Part shown: positions 23,500-35,065 of the stretch, one piece after another
Layout: every line of letters starts with the position of its first letter
Position numbering within the stretch: the first letter of the stretch is position 1
Assembly: GCA_963932465.1 (NCBI GenBank)
Contig: OZ010791.1
Span: 152,999,915-153,063,914, forward strand
DNA length: 64,000 bases
Source: Maratus speciosus
Taxonomy: Eukaryota; Arthropoda; Arachnida; Araneae; Salticidae
Reading direction: 5' to 3'
Notes under the pieces: generated by a model
The model's input: the letters and a program-made list of their open reading frames with translations, nothing else
Told to the model about the DNA's origin: nothing
Databases searched by the model: none
Position numbers and translations under genes: made by a program

Positions 23500-23780
23500 T
23501 AAAAACAACTCCCCTCCCCCCACCCTCACTCCCTATGAACTTTTAATAAAATTTCATAATATTCATTTGTCTTTTTAACGCGGCGATGACATATCCCACG
23601 TATCAAAGAATAAATATAGATCTGAGTTATTTATATACATAATCAATAAGATTTTTATTGTTGCTTCGTTATTATTCAAAATTTTCAAATGATCGTGCGG
23701 AAAAGCTGTCGCCGTAAAGTGAGTGGTTGTGGGAGAGAAGTAGCCAGAGAGGCGTGTTCAATGAATGACTTGGCTGTCAT
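23500..23780. repeat. Dispersed segment E (unoccupied site for the 13.7-kb interval)
   Basis: It matches 25985-26217 through AAAGAATAAAT, TATTTAT.CATAATCAATAAG and TTTTATTGTTGC. It then continues as GTGTTCAATGAATGACT where the other copy is interrupted at GTGTTGAG and resumes at 39918 as GTGTTGAGTGAATGATT. Confidence 0.72.
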
Positions 23781-24299
23781 TCTGTTTTTCTAAAGCGTAA
23801 AATAACTGATGGGTAAATATAAATGGAAAGTCGTATATTTTCAGATATGTATGGAAATTATCAATCAATTCCGTTTACACTCTTTTATTTAACTCGGCCT
23901 GGTTTTTATATGTACGAGTAAAGGGGGAATTTTGTAACTGATTTTAGATCCACTTCCCGATATGGTAGAATTATAAAAATTGTGTATAAAGGTGCGTTTT
24001 CGACGACAGTACAATATTTTAATATTTATACAACTTAATTATTAATTAATGCACTAGTTTTAAGACATCTTCCAATTAGCCCGCCATATGGGATAAATCG
24101 CTCAATATTATCCGTAATGTATGGGAGTTGAAAAAACAATTAATTTAATGATTTGGCAATAACTGCTTACCAAAATATGCCGAAGCGCTGTGAAACTGAA
24201 ACATTGAATCATTTTAAAGACTTAAAAATAGAAAGTAAATTATAAATAAACTAGTCGGATGTGGCAATCCCAAAACTTTCTTCTATCTCATACATGTTA

Positions 24300-25020
24300 A
24301 TACTTCCTGAAAAATGCAGCCTTATAAGCGCCACCGGTTTGATGATTAACACCAAAATCTAATCAGCAACAACTTATGTCAACTTCTAATTGAATTTGAA
24401 GTTTGATGAAAATCCGTGCATTCGTTTTTGAGATAGAGCTATTGCGGAAATCGTGAAAAGTTCTGCATAGCAATGGCACCTGTTGGGCAATTTACAACAA
24501 AAACTTATCAGGATCCATTTATATCAGGGACTAAGTGAATCTAAAGTTTGATGAAAATTCATACATTAGTTCTTGAGATACAGCTATTGCGGAAATCGTG
24601 AAAAATGCAGCATAGTAGCGCCACCTGTAGGACGATTTACACCAAAGACTAAACACTACTATTTTATATCATGGACTAACTGAATCTGAAGTTTGAGGGA
24701 AATTCGTGCATTAGTTCCTGAGATAGAGCTATTGCGATAATCATGAATAACGCAGCATAATAGCGCCACCTATTGGGCGATTTACACCAAAAGGTTATGA
24801 GCGCCAACTTATATCAAGGACTAACTTAATCTGAAGTTTTCTGAAAATCCGTGCTTTAGTTCTTGAGATAGAGCTATTATGAAAATCCGGAATAATGCAG
24901 CATAGCATCTCCACCTACTAGGCGATTTACACCAGAAAGTAATCAGCACCAATTTATATCAGGGACTAACTGAATCTAAAGTTTTATTAAATTCTGTTCT
25001 TTAGTTCTTGAGATAGAGCG
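24300..25020. repeat. 145-bp tandem repeat array 1
   Basis: The landmark GAGATAGAGCTATTGCG recurs with exact 145-bp spacing (24431, 24576, 24721, 24866, 25011). Units share GCAGCATAGCAGCGCCACC and GGCGATTTACACC. It is preceded by a CAAAACTTTCTTCTATCTC segment that also precedes array 2. Confidence 0.93.
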
Positions 25021-25200
25021 CCCACAAAATTTGTATCACACACAGACTCACTCACATAGAGACATTTTGTGGAAACGTATTTTTCGTGATTTCTGACCCC
25101 TAAAACGTATAAATCCGTCGAAAACCGGAAATCGAAAATTTTCACGAATCCAATACTTCTTTCTTGTAAAGATCGAAGAAAGTGAAGATGAAGCGTGTAA
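25021..25200. repeat. Array tail with CACACAGACTCACTCAC and CCGGAAATCGAAAATTTTC
   Basis: This segment follows array 1 and is matched after array 2 (28083-28245) by a version with GACAGACTGACAGACAAA and CCGGAAGTCGAAAATTTTC. An inverted relative lies at 53805-53965. Array plus tail appears to be one composite repeat family. Confidence 0.7.
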
Positions 25201-25984
25201 TATATTCAAATATATATATGTTTTTATCATTAATAGTTAAATATTATTTAATTTACGATTATACGTTGAGAAATCAGTTTAGAAATCCTAAAAATATAGC
25301 TTTATTGGTGTTTAATTTTTTCTTTCCTGTTTTCTTTCTTAAAAAATAAACAGAGCAAAAATTATATATTATTTTAATGAATTCATTTGCTTGCGCTCTC
25401 TACTAAAAGCGTGAAAAAAGCAGTGAATTTTCCATAATCGTGTTCGTTGCCGTTCTTAGAAAGTGTCAATGTTACCACAATTGGCAACTGATTTCCCAGG
25501 CTTAGCGAGGACTTCTTTCTGAGTATATTTATCAATCACACACCAATTATAATAATGAATTATAAAATATATTAAATATTTAAAAAGGTAGATTTTTTTA
25601 GAGTAAAATCACGCTTTTATTCGAGTACTTGTGAAGTATAGAACAACTTTTTTTAAATCAAATATTTGGAGGTTAAAACAAAAATCGTAAATGCGTGAGG
25701 CGCTGAAAACAGTGAGAAAATTGAGCTTAGTGAAAATATAATAAAAAATTAAATTCCTAAACATTTATTAAAAATTAAAATTTGTTGTGAATTTCAATTT
25801 ACAATCAAAATTTCAATTTACTTAGACCTTTTTCTATCAGCGCTTCACGTTTTTATATTTTTTCTATATTTTTTTATATAAAAGAATCTACTTTTAAGTA
25901 CAGTAATAAAAGAGGGATTTTTTAAATTATTATTTTTACTTTTATTTTAGATAACCATATGCGTAGGAAATCTCTTCTTTAATA

Positions 25985-26217
25985 ACAACCTTCCAACCAC
26001 CAATGAACTTTATAATAAAAGTTCATAATTCGTTTGGCTTTTTAACGTGAGAATGCCGTGTCCCGTTTATCAAAGAATAAATCTAGGTCTGGGATATTTA
26101 TGCATAATCAATAAGCGTTTTATTGTTGCCTCATTGTGATTGAAAGTATTCAAATAATCCTGATGAAACGCTGTGATCATGAGCGAGAAAAGTATTGGGG
26201 AGAAGGAAGGTGTTGAG
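25985..26217. repeat. Dispersed segment D, left part
   Basis: It is homologous to segment E and less closely to segments A-C (GTTTGGCTTTTTAACG, GAGAATGCC). It ends at the GTGTTGAG duplication. Confidence 0.7.
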
Positions 26218-26885
26218 TAGTGATGGGCGATTTCGATTTTTTTAATCGATTTAATCGATACTATGGCCAACTCGATTTAATCGATACTATAAATTTTTTA
26301 ATCGATGTCTCTAAAGGTCATATCATTTTCATTTTCCTTCAAAAATTTAAGGTCAAGTAGTTGCATGTCCAATCTCAAAACTTTCTTCTGTCTCATAAAT
26401 GTTAAAACTTCAAAATTCGCTATCACAGTGTCAAATTTAAATAACCTATACCCATCATGAGGATCCAAAAGTATAGGTTCGTTGAAATATGTGTAGTTAA
26501 AAAATATATATAAGAATCCCATTTTCCTAACAAATCATTGAATTTCGGCCCACACTCTCTTAGATGTCCGCAACGGAAAAACCCAGTTCAAAGGGCATAA
26601 AAGCGACACCGGCTGGGTAGTATACACCCAAGCCTAATAAGGATCTATTTATACGACAGTGTAACAGAATATGAAGTTTGATTAAATTCCGTGCATTAGT
26701 TTTGAGATATGGCTATCATGAATATCATGAAAAAAGCAGTATAGCAACGCAGCCTATTACATGATTAACACGAAAGACTCAGAAAAAACAACTTACGTCA
26801 ATGACTAACAGAATATTAAGTTTGATGAAATTCCGTTCATTACTTCTTGAGATGTTATCGCAAACATTGTGTAAACCCTGAAAAA

Positions 26886-27084
26886 CAGTGTTGAATTCAG
26901 GGTGTGGTACGGGTGGACTCCCCCCCCCCCCCGGAACATTGAAATGTCCCCTAGGGAGATTTGAGATTTTATGCTTAATGGACGAAAGTCCAATCCTTCC
27001 CCCCTCGTAACTCTAGAATGTTCCTCGCCAGAACCATAGAAATTCCCCCCCCCCCCCGGAGAAAAATGTCTGAATTCAACACTG
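26886..27084. mobile_element. hAT-type MITE (CAGTGTTGAATTCAG family), copy 2
   Basis: Ends are CAGTGTTGAATTCAG and CTGAATTCAACACTG, with C and G tracts inside. It interrupts a 145-bp tandem array: adjacent array landmarks are 358 bp apart here instead of 145, which fits a 199-bp insert plus an 8-bp duplication within a few bases. Confidence 0.85.
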
Positions 27085-27243
27085 TTGATAAAAGCAGCAT
27101 GGCAGCACAATTTGTTATATCATTTACACAAAAACCTAATCATGGATAACTTATGGCATTGTCTAACAGAATATTAAGTTTGATGAAATTTCGTTCATTA
27201 GTTCTTGAGATATTATCCCTAAAATTGTTTAAATCCTGAAAAA

Positions 27244-27391
27244 CGTGTTGAATTCAGGGGGTGGCCCGGGGGGATGACATTCCTCCCCCCGCAACAAAGC
27301 ATAAAATCTCAAACTTTCTGGGGGGCATTTGAGTGTTTTGGGGGGAGGAGAATGTCACCCCCCCGGGCCACCGCCTGAGTTCAATACGTTT
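27244..27391. mobile_element. hAT-type MITE (CAGTGTTGAATTCAG family), degenerate copy 3
   Basis: It begins CGTGTTGAATTCAG and ends at a decayed CTGAGTTCAATACG. A palindromic GC-rich core contains CCCGGGG/CCCCGGG tracts. The neighbouring array unit is partly lost. Confidence 0.6.
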
Positions 27392-27469
27392 TTGTACATT
27401 AAAAATTGATGCAATTTCGTTCATTAGTTCTTGAGATATTATCCCTAAAATTATTTAAATCCTGAAAAA

Positions 27470-27660
27470 CGTGTTGAATTTAGGGGATGGCCCGGGAGGG
27501 TAGCATTCCCCCCCCCCACACCGCAACATTCAAATGCCCCCAGAATGCCCCCAGAAAGTTTGAGATTTTATGATTTTTGTACATTAAAATGTACAAAAGT
27601 CCAATCCCCTCCCCCCCCTGAACTGTCCCTCCCGGAGAAAAATGTCTGAATTCAACTCTG
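27470..27660. mobile_element. hAT-type MITE (CAGTGTTGAATTCAG family), copy 4
   Basis: Ends are CGTGTTGAATTTAG and CTGAATTCAACTCTG. The array landmark spacing across it is 349 bp instead of 145, which matches an insert of its length plus a target duplication. Confidence 0.78.
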
Positions 27661-28082
27661 CTGATAAAATCAGCATAGCAACGCCCCCTGTTGGGCGATT
27701 TATACCGAAACCTAATAAGCAGCAATTTATGCCAACGTCTAACTGAATGTGGTTTTATGAAAATCCGTGTATTAGTTCTTGAGATAGAGCTATTGCGAAA
27801 CTCGGGAAAAATGCAGCATAGCAGCGCCACCTGCCGGTAGATTTACATCAAAACCTAATCCTCAACAACTTATGTCAACGTCAAACTGAATCTGAAGTTT
27901 GGTGAATATTCGTGCATTAGTTCTTGCGATAGCAATCTTGCAGAAATCATGAAAAATGCAGCATAGCAGCGCCACCTGTTGAGCGATTTTCACCAAAAAG
28001 TAATCAGCACCAATTTATATGAAGGTCTAACTGAATCTAAAGTTTCAACAGATTCCATGCATTAGTTCTTGAAATAGACCGC

Positions 28083-28250
28083 TCACAATTTTTTTGTCAG
28101 AGACAAACAAATAGACAGACTGACAGACAAAAAATTTATAAAAATAGTCAAATCGTATTCCAGACAAGAAGTTCTAACACTATAAATCCTTAGAAACCGG
28201 AAGTCGAAAATTTTCACGAAAACAACACTTTATTTTTCTAAAGACAAAAG
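28083..28250. repeat. Array tail, second copy
   Basis: It contains GACAGACTGACAGACAAA, then ATAAATCCTTAGAAACCGG and GAAAATTTTCACGA, in the same order as at 25021-25200. Confidence 0.7.
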
Positions 28251-28597
28251 AAAGCAAGAAAAGATGAACGCATCGATTCTGCCCTTGGATCAGAAACGGT
28301 GAATCGATTCAGTTCAGATTCGATGCCGATGTCGATCTTCAGATGCGATCTTCAGAATCGTTACTTTTTTGATTTACTTCAATTCTTTAGATGCAATGTC
28401 GAATCGTTATATTTTGATTTACTTTCAATTCTTTAGATGCAATGTCGAATCGTTATGCTTTGATTTACTTCAATTCAAATCGCATCGCGGTCGATCCACG
28501 ATTCGGGTTGAATCAATTCTTCCAATTTTGCTGTTTTAGTGCCAGAATTGCTGTAAAATTTTGTATAAGAGCCTTTTTTTACTTTCTAGGTTAAAAT

Positions 28598-28807
28598 CAG
28601 TGTTGAATGCAGGTATTATTTTTCTCAGGGAGGGATTTATGCGACTCCGGTCGGGATTGGGGGGGGGGGGGGGGGGTATAGAGTTCCGTAAGGGGGGGGG
28701 GTGCACATTTGTCCATTAAAAAGCATAAAATCTCAAAACTTACGGGAGGGACATTTCAATGTCCCGGGAGGGATGTCCTCCCGGGCTACCCCCTGAATTC
28801 AACACTA
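28598..28807. mobile_element. hAT-type MITE (CAGTGTTGAATTCAG family), copy 5, opposite orientation
   Basis: Ends are CAGTGTTGAATGCAG and CTGAATTCAACACTA. The right flank is GGTTAAAT (28808-28815); the left flank is the same with one extra A. The empty site survives in the tandem paralog at about 29325-29340. It contains an 18-base G tract at 28659-28676. Confidence 0.82.
28659..28676. repeat. G18 homopolymer
   Basis: A run of 18 G lies inside MITE copy 5. Runs of 16 G occur at 43384-43399 and 60248-60263. Confidence 0.9.
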
Positions 28808-30104
28808 GGTTAAATCGTTATACTTTTGTTTAGAAGCCTAGTTATTCAGGTTACTAGTTTATTATATTGTATTTTTCAAGTTCGTCCCTTCTAATCTCTC
28901 CACCCCCCTCTCCCATTTTCCTCGCTAATCTTAATTTACAGGGCCGTTCAAAATTTGCATACAATTTTTAAAATGTCCAATTCTTGTTCTATTTTATTAT
29001 AAAGCCACATTTTGAAACCTTGACCAAAGATACTTTTGAGGTCGCCCCTCCGACCGTTTGGGGCTTACCTGCCCCCTCGGGGGGAGGGGGGGATATTTTT
29101 TGTTTCTTCCAAACCATATCGTATAACATATCGTTGGAAAGCTTTTAATGTGATCTTTTATTTTCTGTCTCTAGCCTTCCTTCTTTTTGGTAAGGGTCAA
29201 TCGTGCTCCAACTTTTGTATTGATATTTTTGACAGTAATTTCAAAGGAATATATATTTATTCTTTCGGATTTACTGTTTTAAAGGCAGAACTGCTGTCAA
29301 ATTTCGCATAAGAGCCTTTTTCTTTCTAGGTTAAATTGTAATATTTTTAGTTTAGGAGCCAAGTTATTTGGGTTACTAGTTTATTAAGCTGTACTTTTTC
29401 AGTTCGTCACTTATACACCCCACCCCAACCCGATCCGAATTTTTTTAATTATGGTCTAATTTCAATGGGACCTTTTTTGACATTCTTCCCGAATCATTTG
29501 TTTACCAACTAAACACTGATATTATATCTGCAGCTCTTGGTGAGCACTATTTATGAATGGTAATAACAAATTTCATCTCTTTTCCATTTTAAACTTATCA
29601 TTCTTGGTTTAAAGCCACGTGACTCAAGGTTCTCGTTAGTTAAGCCGTATTTTCACCCGTAAGTTTGTCAAAGTGTTTGTGTAAGTTGTATTATAAAAAA
29701 TTCAGTCGTTTACAACCAAACTTACTGATTTATGATACTTTGAATTTTATGAAATTTCGGAGCTTTCCGAAACTAAAGGATCCCCGTATGTTATTAATTT
29801 TTTTCAAGGGTGTAGGTATGAAAATACGTGCTAAAATGCTTTAAAACCTTTTTTTTCAAATAATATATTTAACAATTTAAACAAAGTGATTCCCGAGAAT
29901 TTTGTACTGTTTTAAAAGGGGACCACATCTTAGAATGTAAGGGGCGTAAAAATTCGAAACTTGGACAGGGCGATGCAAAAAAAAATTCTCCTTTCAGAAA
30001 TTCGAAAAAATATTCTCTTAATTACAAACTGAGATATTAATTATTATTTCACTAATTGGTTTATTTCTATTAAATGCTTTTTTTTAAAGGCAATCACGTG
30101 ATTT

Positions 30105-30450
30105 TTTATAGGAGCATTAACGTTTTCTACCGTTTAGCGTGCGGTTCTTTGACGGCGGGCTGAGATAATTACTACTTTTTCAATATCAAAAATTTTATAA
30201 GTGTTCATACCACTATTTTCGAATAGTAATTTCACAAATATCTTGAATTCTTGCTTAAGACTACCACACCCTAGACCAACTACCACACCTATCTTCGGAT
30301 AGGTTGTATAAAGGAGTTTCGTTTAGATACACTTTTGTTTTGAATAGACTGCGCTCCCTGGTGGTGGAATATAGAACTAACAGACCGCGATGTCATTTAA
30401 AGTAGAAAATCTAACAAGGCGATCTGTTCGTATTAAAATATCTAGAAGGG
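30105..30450. repeat. Dispersed duplication, copy 1
   Basis: It is similar to 33695-34010 through TTTTTGACGG, TACCACTATTTCCGAATAGTA-like, GATAGGTTGT, GGAGTTTCGTT, CCCTGGTGGTGGAAT and GCGATCTGTT phrases in order. The 78-codon frame at 30390-30626 starts at its right edge and is unrecognised. Confidence 0.72.
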
Positions 30451-30950
30451 GTGAGTTCGCGATTAGCGTGAAGCTAAAGACCCAGTATAAATATAAAATT
30501 ATTATACCAAAAGTTTTTTTATTAATAATGAAAGATAGAAATTTATTTTCTTACCTTTCTGGTAAAGCAGACATACGCTGGTTTACTTCATGTGAAAACA
30601 ACCTATATATTTTATTTATTAAGTAGATGTGAAAAATATCTTCTTAGAATGATGGGGAGGCACTTGTAGAGAAAAAACTATTTAATGCACGACGAATTCT
30701 AGGTTACATAGATGAACACACACACACACTGAAAAAAGAATAAAATAAAAGGGTTAAATGTGGGTACTATAGAAGTAATGACATTAAAATCCAGTAGGAG
30801 ATGCAAGTCTTCCATTGAACAAAGAGTTAACGCACTAAAAAACCGTGCGTCTTGGCCTCACGAAATCGGGCCTAGAAGTGGAGAAGTAATAGGGGCCCAC
30901 AAGAGTTAAAACAGAGTAAAAGAAAACTTGAAACAATACAGTCTGCTTAA

Positions 30951-33329
30951 CCCGAGAGTAGTCGCGACATTTTTTAGAACGTTAGTAGTCGCGTTCGGTC
31001 CATTTGCCGCCGTTACCAGCAGGCCGAAATCGAAGGGGAAACTTGCCGGTGTTATCAGATGATCGAAAACGGATAACGTAGGGGGAAAATATTGACTGAA
31101 CTTTAAAAGATTACAGCAATTATTCATTTTACAACTTTTTACTGCAATTATTTATTTCGCTTAAGTATATATTCAGTTGGCATCTAGATAAATGTTTTTA
31201 TAACTCTTTCTTCGTTTTGCATAAATACTTAAAAGAAAATAGTAAATGATTTGATTGAATTTCTGATGTTACTATGAATCAATAATTAGTAGGAAAACAT
31301 TTACGAATATGAATCTAAATTCGTGATAGGGGTATTTATTAATAAATTTAGCATCAATATATTACACTGACATTAAATTGAACAATTAAACTGAAAGTAA
31401 AAATGGAACCTATGACATGCAACAGAAAATCAAATACAATACCACTAATTCACCAGCATATTGCGGACGATTAATTCATTTAAAACATATGAAAAACCAT
31501 CAAATTTGATGCAATAAACAATTAAAGACAATATATATATATATATATATATAAACTTTCTGTACAATAATACCATTGAAAAATAATGAAAATGACCAAT
31601 AATTATGAAATCACAAACACCACATAGACCAAATATTATTAAAAATGTATAATTATATATATATATATATATAATAAAGAAAAAGGTAAAAAATACTTAA
31701 CTTCGAAATTATAAATGTAAATGTTACAACTACGTTTTATTTATTTATTTATTTTGTGGGGTGTCTCTGTGTGTATGAGAGGGAGAGAAGGGGGGGGGAC
31801 TCGATTTTGTGATTAAATGTATTTTTCTAATGAAAATGCACGATTTGTAGTTTTTCTACTTATTTCAGGGTGAGAGCAGCGCCGTTGAATAAAAACTCTG
31901 GATACGCACTTCGCTTATATAAAGCAAATAATAAATAAGTTATCGAAATTATATATTTAATTTAAATACATTTGAAATTGTAGATTTAAATCCTAAGATG
32001 GATAAATTATTTTAATTAATAGAATGACTGAAAGGTTTCTCTTACTAGGGATGTATTTTACAGCAACTATTTAATTAAAATAAATACTCAATTGTACATT
32101 TCATAATAAGGTATTAATGTTATAATTTATTGTTTTATAATAACATTCATTAAAATAATAAAAACAATAAGAAAATTTTCTCCGAAATTATAAATATGCA
32201 GCAATAATTTAATTTAAATGAATTTTCTCTCATATTCTGGAAAACCTTATTCTGAAAAATAGTTTGAACAATTGATGAAGGACAACAAATTTAAATTTGT
32301 CAGATACCGCCCCCAAGCCTCTATTGGATTTCAATAATAATAATAAAAAAAATATTTTCTGCGGCATTATTAAAAAAAAATGTGTTTTTACTTACAGTAT
32401 GAAAATTTAACAATAGATAAATTTTAGAAAAATACTTAAAGTATTTTTTAAAATCATAGTATAAACATTCACTGAATTATCCAAAAGAGATTTTTATTTG
32501 CGTAATTTCTAACCTACATTAAAAATTCTCATTATTTTTCTTATTGTACAAATAAATTATATGTATGTTCTTCGCAGATATACATACTACATTTCTGAGA
32601 AAATTGTTTTATCTTTCGAATTTGTTTTATTGTAAAAAACGATACTTTTCAGATTTTGCAGATACGGCAATTTTTTTACTGATTCGCACAAAATTATCTT
32701 TTCTTTTTTTTAATGGTTTGGCACTGGTATTGTCTGTTTTCTTTCATTTATATGTTCCGGTAATAAATGGAAAGCAAGTTCTTTCAAATAATGATGATGA
32801 ATTTCCCTTTTTTTCCATATTTAAACGATTATCAATTTGAGAATTTATTCGCGCAATATTTGACAATGAAAAAAAAATGTAAGTGACCATCCAGCAGTTT
32901 TTTGTGCGAACTGACTTCACAACTAATATAACAAAACAATTTTAAGTCACATTCCAAAAGTAAAAAAAAAAAAAACTCTATGAACGGGTATAATAGCAGA
33001 AAGAAAGACGAAATAACAACAGGCAGAGAGTCCGTACTTCGAAGAAACTTTCCCCCACAGATTTCGCGGAAATGGGAAAGGATGAACACGAGGGGGAAAA
33101 TTCAACTAACGCAAGTGGTCGCAACGCGGTCATTTAGACCGATTGAAACTTAAGAATGCGATAAAATGCTAAGAAATAGCAGGAATGACTTGCAATTTTG
33201 CTACACAAGAGTGTGAACACTCAAGGTCAGCTACACGGAATTTCGCTATCGTAACTTTAACGGGAAATGAGTTACAGGAAGATAACGAATTTCGGGCGGG
33301 GAAAAGACCAATGCGCGACTACTAACGGG
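30951..33329. mobile_element. piggyBac-like element, 2.4 kb, no recognisable transposase
   Basis: It is flanked by TTAA on both sides (30947-30950 and 33330-33333). The termini are CCCGAGAGTAGTCGCG and, reverse-complemented from the right, CCCGTTAGTAGTCGCG. TTAA duplication with CCC-starting inverted ends is diagnostic of piggyBac. The size is close to that of an autonomous element, but the AT-rich interior shows only short unrecognised frames (for example 32565-32840 plus and 32832-33089 minus). TA microsatellites lie at about 31530-31553 and 31655-31672. It sits nested in the 13.7-kb hAT-bounded interval. Confidence 0.75.
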
Positions 33330-33609
33330 TTAATAAGCAAAAAGGTTCTATTTAAAATCAGTTTATCAGAAAATTTCTGTGGTGCTGCGATCTGTTGATG
33401 CCTTTTCGAAACACAAGTCTTTTACACAATCCTTCTTCAGTTTGTGACCTTACGCTACGACAACTCAGGGAAGTGTCGCCATCTTGGAACATATTTCACA
33501 ACTAAAAGAAACGCGTTGCATGTATCACGAGGAGATTGTCATTTCACAAGCGAAGTGATGTTTGACATAAAATTACTTGCACTGTGACGTTTTCCAACAG
33601 TTCGAAACT

Positions 33610-34160
33610 TTAGATAGTTTATAACACATAAGAAAAAGTTTAAAAAAGAATGGTGCGAAAATTTCGGGAGGAGGGGGAGGCCGCTAGAATTTTTTTAAAA
33701 CCTTAGCGTTCCTTACCGTTTTAGGTGGGGTTTTTTGACGGAGTCCTGAGATAAATGCTACTTATTAAATATAAAAAAGTCAAAAGTTTAGTTACCACTA
33801 TTTCCGAATAGTAATTTCGGCAAATAGCTTAAATTTTTGATCAAGATTGCCACACTCTTGAGTAATATATCTACTGATAGGTTGTTTAACGGAGTTTCGT
33901 TCACAGTTTTGTTAGGAATAGAGTGCGCACCCTGGTGGTGGAATCTGGAACCAACATAACGCGATTTTGTTAAAATTAGGAAATCTAACAATGCGATCTG
34001 TTTTAAGCTTTAAGATTGTTTATAATACATGATAAAAAATTATAAAAAAGAATGGCGCGTCACATTTCGGGGGAGGGGATAGAGGGGAGGGGCAGAACAA
34101 AATTAGAAAATATAACAGGGCGATTTGTATGAAATTTTAAGATAGTTTATAACACATAAT
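33610..34160. repeat. Dispersed duplication, copy 2, with repeated sub-blocks
   Basis: 33695-34010 matches 30105-30450. The phrase AGTTTATAACACATAA recurs at about 33616, 34017 and 34145, showing a further internal repetition of 125-400 bp. Confidence 0.7.
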
Positions 34161-34670
34161 AAAAAATTTTTAAATGATGAATGTCAAAAATTGGTGGGGG
34201 GGGGGGGAGGTGAGCGCGTTTTTCCGACCCGGTGGGCAAAGTGGGGGGGGGGGGTACACCTATACGATGCTGTAGGCAGCCGGAACCCGGTTCGCGGTTC
34301 GTTCGCTTCGAGATTTCATATTAGGCGGAACCCGCTAGTTACTAGCCATAATGTTAAAGATTTCCAAGCAATATACATGTGCGTCCGCTATCCTTCTAAG
34401 ACAGTAAAATTAATTGATTTTTATTTCTTCTGAGAAAACTAAATTTTCACGTCTTGCAGCGACGATTTTTTTTTTTTTTTTTTTTTTTTTAAATAAAAGA
34501 ACTTTAATAAACTTTGCTAGTTACATTATTAAACTCAAATTGTAAGAATACTAAATCGGTTCTTATGGCAACGTGAATTATGTCCCTGAAAATTTAAATT
34601 TTAATTCAGGCTGGAAGAAAATCACAATGATTTAATTACAGGGACAGTCAAAAGTTTTCCGTTACATTAC

Positions 34671-35065
34671 TGTAATATAAGGATGATATAAGGATAAGGC
34701 CTTAGTTAATGAAAAAAAGGAGCTTAATGATTCTAGGTTATAGTTTTACATATTAAATAGAAATTATATTTACAAGTACGGGAGGGTAGGGGGTTTTTCT
34801 GCGGCATACGCACTCGCAGAATCGTCGAGATTCCATATCGGCCTCCGCTCTCGTCTAGAGCGAGAAAGATACGTGTAACATCAATCGCGTCAGAATGAAA
34901 TCTGCTCCCGGTTGTCACTTGTTTCCAAGCGAAGAGAATGCAAACTGCATATCAGCAAATTCAGTAACATCTGCTGTTCTGCGGTAACAAGTTCTCATGG
35001 AAAAGTGCTGACCATATCTGTTGCTATGAGTAGGGTTTTATGGGAATCTAAAACCACAACTCACA
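34671..35065 (-). repeat. 3' LTR of the LTR element
   Basis: This 395-bp repeat is nearly identical to the LTR at 38994-39388. The offset between the copies is a constant 4323 bp, so there are no indels. The outer flank is TTAC. Confidence 0.92.

Larger units (their letters stand above)
26590..28082. repeat. 145-bp tandem repeat array 2, interrupted by three hAT MITEs
   Basis: This is the same unit as array 1. Landmarks fall at 26705, 26850, 27208, 27434, 27783, 27927 and 28072. Undisturbed neighbours are 144-145 bp apart; larger gaps coincide with MITE copies 2, 3 and 4. Confidence 0.92.
28510..29490. repeat. Diverged tandem duplication, one unit carrying a hAT MITE
   Basis: About 28520-28595 plus 28808-28905 matches about 29270-29430: TAAGAGCCTTTTT, TTTCTAGGTTAAAT, GGTTACTAGTTTATTA and TTCAAGTTCGTC-like phrases occur in the same order. 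The 91-codon frame at 29036-29311 is G-tract derived and unrecognised. Confidence 0.7.

Noticed and set aside
24300..25020. 145-bp direct repeats as a CRISPR array
   Set aside because: The repeats are contiguous long units without unique spacers, the context is eukaryotic, and there are no cas genes.
34733..34918. 61-codon frame duplicated exactly at 39056-39241
   Set aside because: Both copies lie inside the two LTRs, so the identity reflects LTR duplication and not protein conservation.
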